The notes: generated by a model not told the origin, from the letters alone. A DNA stretch of 64,000 nt from Nocardia takedensis NBRC 100417 (GCF_000308695.1 NZ_BAGG01000081.1:34146-98145); one strand, 5' to 3'. Shown: positions 36,163-49,295, counted from the first letter of the stretch. A program made the numbers and translations.

Positions 36163-36987
36163 TCACCGCCGCAGGAAAGCGAACTCCTCCTGGAAGGCGG
36201 CGAGCCTGGCGCGCAGCGCGGGCACCGACGGACCTTCGCGCAGCACCTCGCGCGAGACCGCGGGCACCGCCGCCGACAGCACGTGCTCGGGCACCAGCGC
36301 GCGCACGCTGTCGGGGCCGCCGCCCTGCGCGCCGACGCCGGGCATCAGGATCGGGCCGCCGAGTTCGGACAGATCGGGGGCCTCGGCCAGCGTCGCGCCG
36401 ACCACCACGCCCACCGACCCGAACTCCTCGCCCGCGTTCCGCCGCGCCGCCTCGTCCACCATCGACTGCGCGACGGTGCGACCGTCGGCCGCGACCACCC
36501 GCTGCACCTGGCCGCCCTCCGGATTGGAAGTCGCGGCCAGCACGAAGACCCCGCGATGCTCGGCGCGGGCCAACTCCAGCGCCGGAGCCAACGACCCGAA
36601 GCCCAGGTACGGCGAGACGGTGACCGCGTCCGACCCCAGCGGACCGTTGCCGAGCCAGGCACGGGCGTAGGCGTCCATGGTGGAACCGATGTCGCCGCGC
36701 TTGGCGTCGGCCAGCACCAAGGTGCCCGAGGCGCGCAGCACCGAGATGGTGCGCTCGAGTACGGCGATACCGGCCGCGCCGTAGGGCTCGAAGAACGCCA
36801 CCTGCGGTTTCACCAGCGCCACCGTGCCGTCGAACGCCTCCACGCAGATCTCGGCGAACGCCTCGACACCGTCGGCGTCCACACTCAGACCCCACGCGGT
36901 CAGCAGTTGCGGATGCGGGTCGATGCCGACGCACACCGGGCCGAACCGCGCGGTCGCGTGCCGTAATCGGGCGCCGAAGCCCTTCAT
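36163..36987 (-). CDS. pyrF: Orotidine-5'-phosphate decarboxylase (type 2)
   Basis: 274 residues. It makes UMP, the last step of de novo pyrimidine synthesis. GIDPHPQLLTAWGL and the catalytic block VLADAKRGDIGSTMDAYARA mark the PyrF subfamily 2 typical of mycobacteria. The ATG at 36987 is preferred because AGGAGG lies 9 nt upstream and MKGFGARL matches the family start; a frame from 37056 would overlap the carB end by 8 nt. It is the last gene before a strong terminator. Confidence 0.95.
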   Translation of the reverse strand: MKGFGARLRHATARFGPVCVGIDPHPQLLTAWGLSVDADGVEAFAEICVEAFDGTVALVKPQVAFFEPYGAAGIAVLERTISVLRASGTLVLADAKRGDIGSTMDAYARAWLGNGPLGSDAVTVSPYLGFGSLAPALELARAEHRGVFVLAATSNPEGGQVQRVVAADGRTVAQSMVDEAARRNAGEEFGSVGVVVGATLAEAPDLSELGGPILMPGVGAQGGGPDSVRALVPEHVLSAAVPAVSREVLREGPSVPALRARLAAFQEEFAFLRR

Positions 36988-37048
36988 CGAACCCGCCTCC
37001 TCGTGGGTCGTCCGCGCGATGTCGGTCGTGGGGTCGGTGGCCGTGGGA

Positions 37049-41510
<4,462 letters not shown>

Positions 41511-41514
<4 letters not shown>

Positions 41515-42008
41515 GTCTGCTCATCTCCCGTCATCGCCCTGGCCCACGCCGGGTACACCGTCTTGTCGTCGCCTCGGAAACCGGTGTCTATCTCGGTTCC
41601 GGTCGGCAGCTTCCAGCGAATCACCAGCACACCGCCTTCGGTCATCACCTTGCCCGCGTGCCCGCGCTCGGTGCGCACCGCGGTGATCGACTCCTCCGGA
41701 ATCCAGATCACCGTCGCGCCGTCGCGTTCGAGCAGGATGCCGCGCTCGAAGCGGGTCAGTTCCGCGGTCGCCCGGAAACCCAGGTCGCCGACCGCGATCC
41801 GATCCTGCCAACTCGGCGCGATCGTGCTGCCCAGGTACACGCCCGTCGTCGGCTCGAGCACCTGCGCGCCGAGATCGGCGGGCACCGTGGGCAGTTCACC
41901 GATGCGCTCGGCCTGCCGCGCGGCCCGGTTCTGCCAGCCGCGCCACATCAACCACACGGCGAGCACGAACAGGATCAACAACCCGACGACCCACAGGGTT
42001 CTCTCCAC
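41511..42008 (-). CDS. Conserved membrane protein in the pyr operon (Rv1382-like)
   Basis: 165 residues. One N-terminal membrane helix (LWVVGLLILFVLAVWLMWRG) is followed by a soluble domain with PTVPADLGAQVLEPTTGVYL and a PH-like beta-rich C-terminus (FERGILLERDGATVIWIPEE). The function is unknown. Its position between pyrC and carA, with overlaps on both sides, matches the mycobacterial pyr operon, so it is probably co-translated with pyrimidine enzymes. It has no recognised enzymatic motif. Confidence 0.83.
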
Positions 42009-43309
42009 TACGGACCTCCCACCGGTTTGCCATCGCGCGCGGTCACCCGACCGCGCAGCAGTGTCGTCGTCACCCGAGCGGGGAACGTCATGTTCTCGAA
42101 CGGGGTGTTGTTCGAGATGCTGGCCAGCTCGGCGGCGCGCACCGTCCAGGAGGCCGCGGGGTCGACCAGCGTCAGATTCGCCGGCTCACCGACCTCGACC
42201 GGACGGCCGTGTTCGTCGAGACCGACGATCTCGGCCGGACGCTCGCTCATCACCCTGGCCACGCCGCGCCAGTCCAGCAGACCGGGCTCGACCATCGTCG
42301 CCGCCACGATCGCCAGCGCGGTCTCCAGCCCGAGCATGCCGGGGCGCGCGGCGGAGAACTCGCAGCACTTGTCCTGTTCGGCATGCGGGGCGTGATCGGT
42401 GGCGACGCAGTCGAGCACGCCGTCGGCCAACGCCTGCCGCAGCGCCGCCGCGTCGGAACTCTCGCGCAGCGGCGGATTCACCTTGTTGACCGCGTCGTAG
42501 GTCTCCAGCCGGGAATCGTCGAGCAGCAGGTGGTGCGGGGTGACCTCGGCGGTGATCGCGATGCCCTGGGCCTTGGCCCAGCGCAGCAATTCGACCGTGC
42601 CCGCGGTGGAGGCGTGGCAGATGTGCACGCGAGCGCCCGCGTCGCGGGCCAGCAGCGCGTCACGCGCGACGATGGACTCCTCGGCCGCGCGGGGCCAGCC
42701 CGCCAGACCCAGCCGGGCGGCGGTCGGCCCCTCGTGGGCGACAGCGCCCTTGGTCAGCCTGGGCTCCTCGGCGTGCTGGGCGATCAGGACGCCCAGCGAA
42801 TTCGCGTACTCGAGCGCGCGCCGCATGATCAGCGGGTCGTACACGCAGTGGCCGTCGTCGGAGAACATGCGCACCGCGCCGATGCCTGCGGCCATCGTGC
42901 CCATCTCGGCCAACTGCTTGCCCTCGAGCCCGACCGTCACCGCGCCGACCGGGTACACGTCGACCAGGCCGACCTGCTGACCCCGCTGCCAGACGTGATC
43001 GGTGACCACCACCGAATCCGCCACCGGGTTGGTGTTGGCCATCGCGAAGACCGCGGTGTAGCCGCCCAACGCCGCCGCCGCGGAACCGGATTCGATGGTC
43101 TCGGTGTCCTCGCGGCCCGGCTCGCGCAGGTGGGTGTGCAGATCGACGAAGCCGGGAAGCAGGATCTGCCCGCGCGCGTCGATGATCTCCGCGTCCGATC
43201 CCGCGGTGACCCGCGCCGCGATCTCGGCGATGATCCCGTCGCGGATCAGCACCTCGACCGGCTCGCCCTCGCCGTACGGCCGCGCGCCCCTGATCACCAG
43301 TTCGGCCAT
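42008..43309 (-). CDS. pyrC: Dihydroorotase
   Basis: 433 residues, class I amidohydrolase. Metal ligands appear in FVDLHTHLREPGREDTETIE, with later ligand blocks in LIAQHAEEPRLTK and VHICHAST, and the catalytic aspartate in CVATDHAPHAEQDK. It interconverts carbamoyl aspartate and dihydroorotate. It is third in the pyrR-pyrB-pyrC order, 40 nt after pyrB, and shares one base with the following membrane-protein gene. Confidence 0.97.
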   Translation of the reverse strand: MAELVIRGARPYGEGEPVEVLIRDGIIAEIAARVTAGSDAEIIDARGQILLPGFVDLHTHLREPGREDTETIESGSAAAALGGYTAVFAMANTNPVADSVVVTDHVWQRGQQVGLVDVYPVGAVTVGLEGKQLAEMGTMAAGIGAVRMFSDDGHCVYDPLIMRRALEYANSLGVLIAQHAEEPRLTKGAVAHEGPTAARLGLAGWPRAAEESIVARDALLARDAGARVHICHASTAGTVELLRWAKAQGIAITAEVTPHHLLLDDSRLETYDAVNKVNPPLRESSDAAALRQALADGVLDCVATDHAPHAEQDKCCEFSAARPGMLGLETALAIVAATMVEPGLLDWRGVARVMSERPAEIVGLDEHGRPVEVGEPANLTLVDPAASWTVRAAELASISNNTPFENMTFPARVTTTLLRGRVTARDGKPVGGP

Positions 43310-43349
43310 GCCGCACCTCCCGCGTATCGCTGTAATCCGTTGTCGCCGT

Positions 43350-44309
43350 TCACGCGAGGACCGCCTCCTGCGTCCCGACCAGCAGCCGGAACAGCACCGC
43401 CATCCGCAGGTGCACGCCGTTGGTGACCTGGCGCAGGATCGCCGCGCGCGGCGAATCCGCCACCGCCGAGGCGATTTCCATACCGCGCAGCATCGGCCCC
43501 GGGTGCAGCACCACCGCGTGCTCCTCGAGCAGCGCGAGCCTGCGCTCGGACAATCCGTAGTTCACCGCGTACTCGCGCGCCGAGGGGAAGAATCCGCCGT
43601 TCATGCGCTCGGCCTGCACCCGCAGCATCAGCACCGCGTCGGCGCCGGCCAGTTCGGCGTCCAGGCTGTGCGAGATCCGCGCGGGCCACGCCTGCACACC
43701 GACCGGGAGCAGCGTGCGCGGCGCGACCAGGACGACCTCCGCACCGAGTGTGCTCAGCAGGAAGACATTCGAGCGCGCCACCCGGCTGTGCAGGATGTCG
43801 CCGACGATCACGACCCGCTTACCCGCCACGTCACCGAGTTTCTGACGCAGGGTCAGCGCGTCGAGCAGGGCCTGGGTGGGATGTTCGTGCGTACCGTCGC
43901 CCGCGTTGATCACCGCCGGGGCCGAGACGCCCTCGGCCAGCGCCCACGCGTCCATCCAGCGGGCGATCTGATGGGCCGCGCCCGAGGCCGGATGCCGCAC
44001 GATCAGCGCGTCGGCGCCCGCCGCGTGCAAGGTCAGCGCGGTGTCGCGCAGCGATTCGCCCTTGGAGACCGAGGAACTGCTCGCGCTGACGTTGATCACG
44101 TCGGCGCTCATCCACTTGCCCGCGACCTCGAAGGAGACCCGCGTGCGGGTGGAGTTCTCGTAGAAGACCGTCATCACGGTGCGGCCGCGCAGCGTCGGCA
44201 ACTTGTGCACCTCGCGGCCCAGCAGCGCCTGCTCGAACCGTTCGGCCTCGTCGAGCAGTTCGTTCGCCGCGGCGCGGTCCAGATCGGCGACCGTCAGCAG
44301 ATGCCTCAC
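43350..44309 (-). CDS. pyrB: Aspartate carbamoyltransferase catalytic subunit
   Basis: 319 residues. It joins carbamoyl phosphate to aspartate. The carbamoyl-phosphate loop FYENSTRTRVSFEVAGKWMS is near residue 50 and the aspartate-side motif MLRVQAERMNGGFFPSAREY near 220. No pyrI regulatory subunit is present. The start overlaps the pyrR stop by 4 nt (ATGA). Confidence 0.97.
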   Translation of the reverse strand: MRHLLTVADLDRAAANELLDEAERFEQALLGREVHKLPTLRGRTVMTVFYENSTRTRVSFEVAGKWMSADVINVSASSSSVSKGESLRDTALTLHAAGADALIVRHPASGAAHQIARWMDAWALAEGVSAPAVINAGDGTHEHPTQALLDALTLRQKLGDVAGKRVVIVGDILHSRVARSNVFLLSTLGAEVVLVAPRTLLPVGVQAWPARISHSLDAELAGADAVLMLRVQAERMNGGFFPSAREYAVNYGLSERRLALLEEHAVVLHPGPMLRGMEIASAVADSPRAAILRQVTNGVHLRMAVLFRLLVGTQEAVLA

Positions 44310-44935
44310 TGCGCCTCCTCCTGGTGCAGGTAGACGCCGTCGCGGCCGTCGTGCTCGGTGAGCAGCACCGAGATGTCCTCCGACCGCGAGGTGGGCACGT
44401 TCTTGCCGACGAAATCGGCGCGGATGGGCAGTTCGCGGTGGCCGCGGTCGATGAGCACCGCGAGTTGGACCGCGCGCGGGCGGCCCAGATCGCGCAGTGC
44501 GTCCAGGGCCGAGCGCACGGTGCGACCGGAGAACAGCACGTCGTCGACCAGTACGACGAGCGCGTCATCTATCCCGCCGTCGGGGACCGAGGTGCGTTCC
44601 AGGGGACGGTGCGGGCGACTGCGCAGATCGTCGCGGTAGAGGGTGATGTCGAGGGAGCCGAGCGCGGGACGCACGCCGGAGAACTCCTCGATCTTCTCGG
44701 TCAGCCGCGCCGCGAGCGTGGTACCGCGGGTGGGGATTCCGATCAGCACCACGCGCGGGGCCGCACCGGAGTCCAGCGCGGTCTTCTCGATGATCTGGTG
44801 CGCGATGCGGGCGACGGTGCGCCCCACATCCGAGGGCGACAGCAGTTCGCGGCCCGCGGCCACCCATTCGGGGGTGTGCCGTTGCGAACCCTCGGCACCG
44901 CCGGACCTGGCAGCCCGATCTCCGGGCACAGCCAT
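44306..44935 (-). CDS. pyrR: PyrR bifunctional regulator / uracil phosphoribosyltransferase
   Basis: 209 residues. After a variable N-terminus, SPSDVGRTVARIAHQIIEKT begins the phosphoribosyltransferase fold. The PRPP-binding loop is LVVLVDDVLFSGRTVRSALD near residue 125, and VLIGIPTRGTTLAARLTEKI is a substrate loop. PyrR binds pyr mRNA when UMP is high and also makes UMP from uracil. It is the first gene of the operon. Its Shine-Dalgarno AAGGAGG (44941-44947) lies immediately beside a PyrR-binding-loop motif, so it probably represses its own translation. Confidence 0.96.
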   Translation of the reverse strand: MAVPGDRAARSGGAEGSQRHTPEWVAAGRELLSPSDVGRTVARIAHQIIEKTALDSGAAPRVVLIGIPTRGTTLAARLTEKIEEFSGVRPALGSLDITLYRDDLRSRPHRPLERTSVPDGGIDDALVVLVDDVLFSGRTVRSALDALRDLGRPRAVQLAVLIDRGHRELPIRADFVGKNVPTSRSEDISVLLTEHDGRDGVYLHQEEAQ

Positions 44936-44951
44936 GCCGACCTCCTTCCCC

Positions 44952-44962
44952 GCCTCACCGGA
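44952..44962 (-). promoter_or_regulatory. PyrR-binding loop in the pyr leader
   Basis: The minus-strand leader contains TCCGGTGAGGC, matching the PyrR-binding consensus UCC-N-G-N-GAGGY. A five-pair stem CCGUC/GGCGG presents the hexaloop CGGUGA. The Shine-Dalgarno of pyrR starts 4 nt further on, so PyrR binding would mask the ribosome site, as described for Mycobacterium smegmatis. No transcription-attenuation terminator is evident in the short leader. Confidence 0.65.
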
Positions 44963-45084
44963 CGGTCCGTTAAAGGATGTCTTACGGCTTGCAGCCTAAC
45001 AGCGCTCGACGGACAGGTTTCACCAGGTACAGCCGGGTGTGAGCCCGGCCACGCGCGGGCGCGCTCGCGCCGGTCGGCGGGCGC

Positions 45085-45090
45085 TAGGCT
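45085..45090 (+). promoter_or_regulatory. -10 hexamer of the TetR gene
   Basis: TAGGCT lies 28 nt before the TetR ATG, leaving room for the GGAGG ribosome site. The same hexamer occurs before alaS. Confidence 0.4.
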
Positions 45091-45118
45091 TCGACCGCCG
45101 AGCCACAACGGAGGACCC

Positions 45119-45679
45119 ATGGATGGACGTCGCAGCGATACGCGGGAACGAATTCGCGCCGTCGCGATGGAGTTGTTCTCCGAACAGGGCTACGACAAGA
45201 CCTCGCTGCGCGAGATCGCCGAACGCCTCGGGGTCACCAAAGCGGCGCTGTACTACCACTTCCGCACCAAAGAGGACATCGTCGCGAGCCTGTCGCAAGA
45301 CCTGCGCCGCGGCGTGGACGACCTCGTCGCGTGGGCGGGCGAGACCGAGCCGGGGCCCGAGCGCGCCCGCGCGATCCTGCTGCGCTACGGCGATCTCCTG
45401 CACGGGCTCGGGCGCGACATGGTGCGTTTCTGGCACGAGAACCAGCCCGCCTTCCGCCATCTCGGCGTCGGCGACGGTCTGCGCTACCAGTTCCGCACCC
45501 TCGCGGACCTGATGACCGCGCCCGAGCACGCGCCGCTCGCGGTCTTCCGCGCGCGCCAAGCCCTGCTGGCGCTGAGCTGGAGTCTGGCGATGATGGGCGA
45601 TCTGCGTTTGAGCGACGCGGAGTCCCACGCCGCCGCGACCCGGATCGCCCTGGGCATCCTCGACACGGACGAGTGCTAG
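45119..45679 (+). CDS. TetR-family transcriptional regulator
   Basis: 186 residues. The helix-turn-helix is ELFSEQGYDKTSLREIAERL then GVTKAALYYHFRTKEDIV, typical of TetR. The C-terminal ligand domain carries no clear specificity signature. The ATG at 45119 has GGAGG about 4 nt upstream; a longer frame begins far upstream and is rejected. It is divergent from pyrR and 33 nt before an AlkB-like gene on the same strand. Its target is unknown. Confidence 0.9.
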   Translation: MDGRRSDTRERIRAVAMELFSEQGYDKTSLREIAERLGVTKAALYYHFRTKEDIVASLSQDLRRGVDDLVAWAGETEPGPERARAILLRYGDLLHGLGRDMVRFWHENQPAFRHLGVGDGLRYQFRTLADLMTAPEHAPLAVFRARQALLALSWSLAMMGDLRLSDAESHAAATRIALGILDTDEC

Positions 45680-45692
45680 CACATATGTTCGA
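45677..45692. promoter_or_regulatory. SOS (LexA)-box-like site before the AlkB-like gene
   Basis: TAGCAC-ATAT-GTTCGA matches the actinobacterial SOS consensus TCGAAC-N4-GTTCGA at 10 of 12 defined positions, with a perfect right half. It begins on the TetR stop codon and lies just before a TACAGT hexamer (45693-45698) that could be the -10. Confidence 0.5.
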
Positions 45693-45712
45693 TACAGTGT
45701 AAAGTCGCCCGC

Positions 45713-46339
45713 ATGTCGACTCCGCTGCAAGGGTCGCTGCTCGACGGCTTCGGCGACGTCGAGATCGGCTCGCTCACCCCGACCCGCCGCACCGAACTCG
45801 GCGACGGCGCCTGGGTCGACCTGCGCCCCGCCTGGCTCGGCGGAACCGACCAACTCTTCGCCGACCTCGCCGCCCGCGTGCCGTGGCAGGCCGAACGCCG
45901 CCCCATGTACGACCGCGTCGTGGACGTCCCCCGCCTGCTCGCCTTCTACGGTGAGGACGACGAACTCCCCGACCCTTGTCTCGCCCGCGCCCGCGACGCG
46001 CTCGGCGCGCACTACCGCGACGAACTCGGCGAACCGTTCCGCACCGCGGGCCTGTGCTACTACCGCGACGGCCGCGACAGCGTCGCCTGGCACGGCGACA
46101 CCATCGGCCGCGGCGCGACCCACGACACCATGGTCGCCATCGTGTCGGTGGGCGCGCCCCGCGCACTGCTGCTGCGCCCGCGCGGCGGCGGCACGAGCGT
46201 GCGCTACACCGTCGGCCACGGTGACCTGCTGGTCATGGGCGGCTCCTGCCAGCGCAGCTGGGAACACGCGGTCCCCAAGACCCGCAGGCCCGCCGGGCCG
46301 CGCATCAGCATCCAGTTCCGTCCGCGCGGGGTGCGCTAG
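45713..46339 (+). CDS. AlkB-like 2-oxoglutarate/Fe(II) dioxygenase
   Basis: 208 residues. It has the double-stranded beta-helix of AlkB-family DNA/RNA dealkylases. Iron ligands are the HxD of DSVAWHGDTIGRGATHDTMV near residue 125 and the histidine of CQRSWEHAVPKT near 184; the 2-oxoglutarate arginine is in RISIQFRPRG. It likely repairs alkylated bases by oxidative demethylation. There is no classical Shine-Dalgarno; a TACAGT hexamer lies 14 nt before the ATG. A SOS-box-like element upstream suggests damage induction. Confidence 0.85.
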   Translation: MSTPLQGSLLDGFGDVEIGSLTPTRRTELGDGAWVDLRPAWLGGTDQLFADLAARVPWQAERRPMYDRVVDVPRLLAFYGEDDELPDPCLARARDALGAHYRDELGEPFRTAGLCYYRDGRDSVAWHGDTIGRGATHDTMVAIVSVGAPRALLLRPRGGGTSVRYTVGHGDLLVMGGSCQRSWEHAVPKTRRPAGPRISIQFRPRGVR

Positions 46340-46368
46340 CCCGCCACGCGATCGACACCGAGCACGGA

Positions 46369-46374
46369 TAGATT
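46369..46374 (+). promoter_or_regulatory. -10 hexamer of the HD-hydrolase gene (leaderless)
   Basis: TAGATT lies 7 nt before the ATG at 46382. Confidence 0.45.
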
Positions 46375-46381
46375 GACGCCT

Positions 46382-47101
46382 ATGAGCGATCCAGGGGCGG
46401 GGGTTCTTGCCGTGATGCCGCTGCACACCATCAGCGAGGTCTACGGCGAAACCGGACTGCGCGAACGACTACTGCTGGAGATCGCCGATCTCCCCGACAC
46501 CGAACGAGTCACCGAGGCACTGGAACTCGCCGCCGACCTGCACCGCGAGGATCGGTACGGCCGCGAGCCCTACCTCAACCACCTGCTGCGCGTGGCGATC
46601 CGGATCATCAGCCACTACGAGGTCCGCGACAGCGACCTGGTGGTGGCCGGACTGCTGCACGACGCCGTCGAGGACCATCCGAAGGACCTCGCGGACCCCG
46701 ACGCCGCCGATCCGCGCTCCGGCGCGCTGGCCGCACTGGCCGACCGGTTCGGCACGCGGGTCGCCGACCTGGTCGCCGACGTCACCAACCCTCTCCGCGA
46801 CCCGGCGCGCGACAAGCACGAGCAATACCGCGAACACATCGCGCACAACCTCGACCGCTCCCCCTGGGCGCGGGTGGTCAAACTGTCCGACTTCACCGAC
46901 AACGGCGTCGGCATCCTCTACGCCACCGGTTCGGCGATGAGCTACCTCGCCCGCAAATACCGTCCGCTCACCGACGTCTACCGCGAATTGGTCACCCGGG
47001 CGGACACCCCGCTGGCCGAACACGTCAAACAGCACATCCTCGAACAACTCGCCCGTGCCGACGAACGGTTCGAGGCCATCCTCGGCCCCGAGACAGCCTG
47101 A
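46382..47101 (+). CDS. HD-domain phosphohydrolase
   Basis: 239 residues. The metal-binding HD residues are visible: histidine in YLNHLLRVAIRI, the HD pair in VAGLLHDAVEDHP, and the aspartate in VKLSDFTDNGVGIL. The layout resembles the hydrolase half of RelA/SpoT enzymes and small alarmone hydrolases (MESH1-like). No synthetase or TGS domain is present. Hydrolysis of (p)ppGpp or another nucleotide is possible but unproven. I use the ATG at 46382, 7 nt after a TAGATT hexamer; a TTG at 46373 is in frame. Confidence 0.78.
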   Translation: MSDPGAGVLAVMPLHTISEVYGETGLRERLLLEIADLPDTERVTEALELAADLHREDRYGREPYLNHLLRVAIRIISHYEVRDSDLVVAGLLHDAVEDHPKDLADPDAADPRSGALAALADRFGTRVADLVADVTNPLRDPARDKHEQYREHIAHNLDRSPWARVVKLSDFTDNGVGILYATGSAMSYLARKYRPLTDVYRELVTRADTPLAEHVKQHILEQLARADERFEAILGPETA

Positions 47102-47109
47102 GCGGCGGG

Positions 47110-47219
47110 CGGGCCGTACCTCCGCAGCCGCCGAAGACCGACACCACGGCCCGCGGGCGGAACTCGCGGACATGCGGCGTGGGCGGTCCGCACCTCCGCG
47201 GCTGCCGAAGGCCGACGCC
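47110..47219 (+). repeat. Imperfect 36-nt direct repeat, 74 nt apart
   Basis: The segments at 47110-47145 and 47184-47219 are identical at about 30 of 36 positions. They fill the gap between the HD-hydrolase and the transporter gene. No function is apparent. Confidence 0.55.
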
Positions 47220-47297
47220 CCAGGCGGCGAACCACCGCAAGACCGGGCCGTTCGCCCCGCGCGCACGGCCCGCCGCTCGGGTTGGGATCATCCCCTG

Positions 47298-48530
47298 GTG
47301 CCCGAACCGCTCCGCTCCGCCGCCGAACCCGAGGGCGCGCGGCGGCGGATTCCGGTGCTGGACATCGTGCGGGCGGCACTGCTCGTCGCCGGAGTGCTGT
47401 GCGTGGCGACCGGTCTGCTGCCGCGCGCCGAGGCCGCCGAGAACATGCGCCGGATCGGCCCCCTGCTGGTCTTCCTCGCCGCCGTCATCGTGCTCGCCGA
47501 ACTCACCAACCGGGCCGGGGTGTTCGACGCGCTGGCCCGCCGACTCGCCGTGCTCGCCCGGGGCAACTACCCGGCGCTGTTCGCGCTGTGCGTCCTGTTC
47601 GCCTCGGCGACCACGGCCCTGCTGAACCTCGACACCACCGCGGTACTGCTCACCCCGGTCCTGCTGGCCCTGGCCGGACCGGCGCGCATCGCGCCGCTGC
47701 CCCTGGCCATGACGACCCTGTGGCTGGCGAATACGGCCAGCCTGCTGCTGCCGGTGTCGAACCTGACCAATTTGCTCGCCGCCGATCGGGTCGCGCTGAG
47801 CACCCGCGAATTCGCCGCGACGATGTGGGCGCCGCAACTGGCCTCGATGGCGGCCACGGCCGCGTGCCTGTGGCTGTTCTACTGGCGGCGCGGCGAGCGC
47901 GGGTCGGATCGCTACGACATCCCGGACGGCGCACCGGCCAGAGACGCCCGGCAGCGCGCGCTGTTCCGCGTCACCGCCGCGGCGTGCCTGCTGTTCGTCG
48001 CCGCGATCCCGCTGTTCGGGGACCGCGTCGAGATCGCGGCCGTCCTGGCCGCCGCCGTCGCGGTGCTGGCCTTCGCGCTGCTCGACCGCTCGGCGCTGCG
48101 GTTCGCGCTGATCCCGTGGCGGCTGCTGGTGTTCGTGGTCGGGCTGTTCCTGGTGGTGCCGACGCTGAGTCGACACGGCCTCGGCGACCTCATGCACGCG
48201 CTCATCGGCGCGGACGACGGCGCGGCCGGGACCTATCGCGCCGCCGCGGCCGGGGCCACACTGTCCAACGTGGCGAACAACCTGCCGGTCTACACGGCGG
48301 GCGAAGCGGTGATCCCGACCGGCGACCGCGACCACCTGCTCGCCTTGCTGATCGGGACGAACGTCGGCCCGGTCGTCACCCCGTGGGCCTCCCTGGCCAC
48401 CCTGCTGTGCCTGGAGTTCTGCCGCACCCACGGCGTCCGGGTGCCGATGGGGCGCTTCGTGACCACCGGATGCGTCGTCGCGGTCACGGCGACGACCGCC
48501 GCGGTGACCGCGCTGCTGCTGTTCGGCTGA
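47298..48530 (+). CDS. ArsB/NhaD-type ion transporter
   Basis: 410 residues with about ten to twelve membrane helices. Two inverted half-motifs of the ion-transporter superfamily are seen: ALLNLDTTAVLLTPVLLALA followed by NTASLLLPVSNLTNLLAADR, and ATLSNVANNLPVYTAGEAVI followed by IGTNVGPVVTPWASLATLLC. ArsB arsenite pumps carry the same blocks, but other members move Na+ or dicarboxylates. No arsR, arsA or arsC is adjacent, so an arsenite role is unsupported. The GTG at 47298 is chosen because the frame upstream (from 47055) runs through repeat sequence. Confidence 0.83.
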   Translation: MPEPLRSAAEPEGARRRIPVLDIVRAALLVAGVLCVATGLLPRAEAAENMRRIGPLLVFLAAVIVLAELTNRAGVFDALARRLAVLARGNYPALFALCVLFASATTALLNLDTTAVLLTPVLLALAGPARIAPLPLAMTTLWLANTASLLLPVSNLTNLLAADRVALSTREFAATMWAPQLASMAATAACLWLFYWRRGERGSDRYDIPDGAPARDARQRALFRVTAAACLLFVAAIPLFGDRVEIAAVLAAAVAVLAFALLDRSALRFALIPWRLLVFVVGLFLVVPTLSRHGLGDLMHALIGADDGAAGTYRAAAAGATLSNVANNLPVYTAGEAVIPTGDRDHLLALLIGTNVGPVVTPWASLATLLCLEFCRTHGVRVPMGRFVTTGCVVAVTATTAAVTALLLFG

Positions 48531-48540
48531 GCCGACGCGC

Positions 48541-49095
48541 TCAGCGACGCAGGACGAAGAAGTACGGCTCGCGCAGACCGCGCATGTCCATCACGCCGAA
48601 CAGGGTGTCGGCGTCGACCCGACGGAAGTGATCGATGATCGGCAGGTGGTCGTAGACCATCGCGGCGGTCACCACGCCGCGATGCTCGATCGAGCGCAAC
48701 CGCGCCGTCGGACGCTTGGTGCGCAGCGCGGGGCCGACGACACGCAGCGATCTGCGGACCGCGCGCACACCGGGCAGCGGAATCTTGTCGGTCAGCGACA
48801 GCGGCACACGACGAGGGTCGACGGCGAAGATCTTGCCGGTCCCGTCGGAAAACAGCAGCGGATGCACGAAATCGGCGGAGTCGAACTGCTTGCCCCACCA
48901 TCCCGAAGCGCCCAGCACCCCGTCGAACGGATGGCCGGTCTCGATCTCCGACCCCTTCCAGCGGCCGGTCACGATCTCGGCCACGGGTGCGGCGGGCAGG
49001 CTGTCGAACAGCGCCCATGCCTGCTCGGGCGTGCACCCCGAGGACTGCAACGCGGCCAGTTCCGCGGTGGCCGACTCGACCTCGTTGGTCGTCAT
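48541..49095 (-). CDS. GXWXG / DUF4334 domain protein
   Basis: 184 residues. The GXWXG motif is in VTGRWKGSEIETGHPFDG, followed by ASGWWGKQFDSADFVHPLLF and a C-terminal DUF4334 region ending VYDHLPIIDHFRRVDADT and GLREPYFFVLRR. This two-part protein is widespread in Actinobacteria and its function is unknown; a lipocalin-like ligand-binding fold is plausible. The ATG at 49095 has GAGGAGA about 7 nt upstream. It is convergent with the transporter, with only 10 nt between stops. Confidence 0.85.
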   Translation of the reverse strand: MTTNEVESATAELAALQSSGCTPEQAWALFDSLPAAPVAEIVTGRWKGSEIETGHPFDGVLGASGWWGKQFDSADFVHPLLFSDGTGKIFAVDPRRVPLSLTDKIPLPGVRAVRRSLRVVGPALRTKRPTARLRSIEHRGVVTAAMVYDHLPIIDHFRRVDADTLFGVMDMRGLREPYFFVLRR

Positions 49096-49254
49096 ATCCC
49101 GTTCTCCTCACGTGATGCTGTGCGAGAACAACTCTAGTCATCTCTCACGTTGTGACGCGACACACCCTTTACCTCGAGTGCGGTTCAGGAACCAGGATTC
49201 AAGGGTGCCCACGCGGCACAGCCACCGCGTCCACGCGGTGCGCGGGGTCCCGTG

Positions 49255-49295
49255 GGGCTCCCGCCGGATTCCGTACACCCACCGGCGGGAGTCCC
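49255..49295 (-). terminator. Hairpin after the YciI-like gene
   Basis: A 10-bp perfect core (49258-49267 with 49282-49291), extended by three more pairs past one bulge, lies about 9 nt beyond the YciI-like stop. It ends the efp-nusB transcript. Confidence 0.6.

Noticed and set aside
46382..47101. Full RelA/SpoT enzyme
   Set aside because: The protein is 239 residues with only the HD part; no synthetase or regulatory domains.
47298..48530. Arsenic-resistance operon
   Set aside because: Only an ArsB-like transporter is present; no ArsR, ArsC or ArsA lies beside it, so substrate cannot be assigned.
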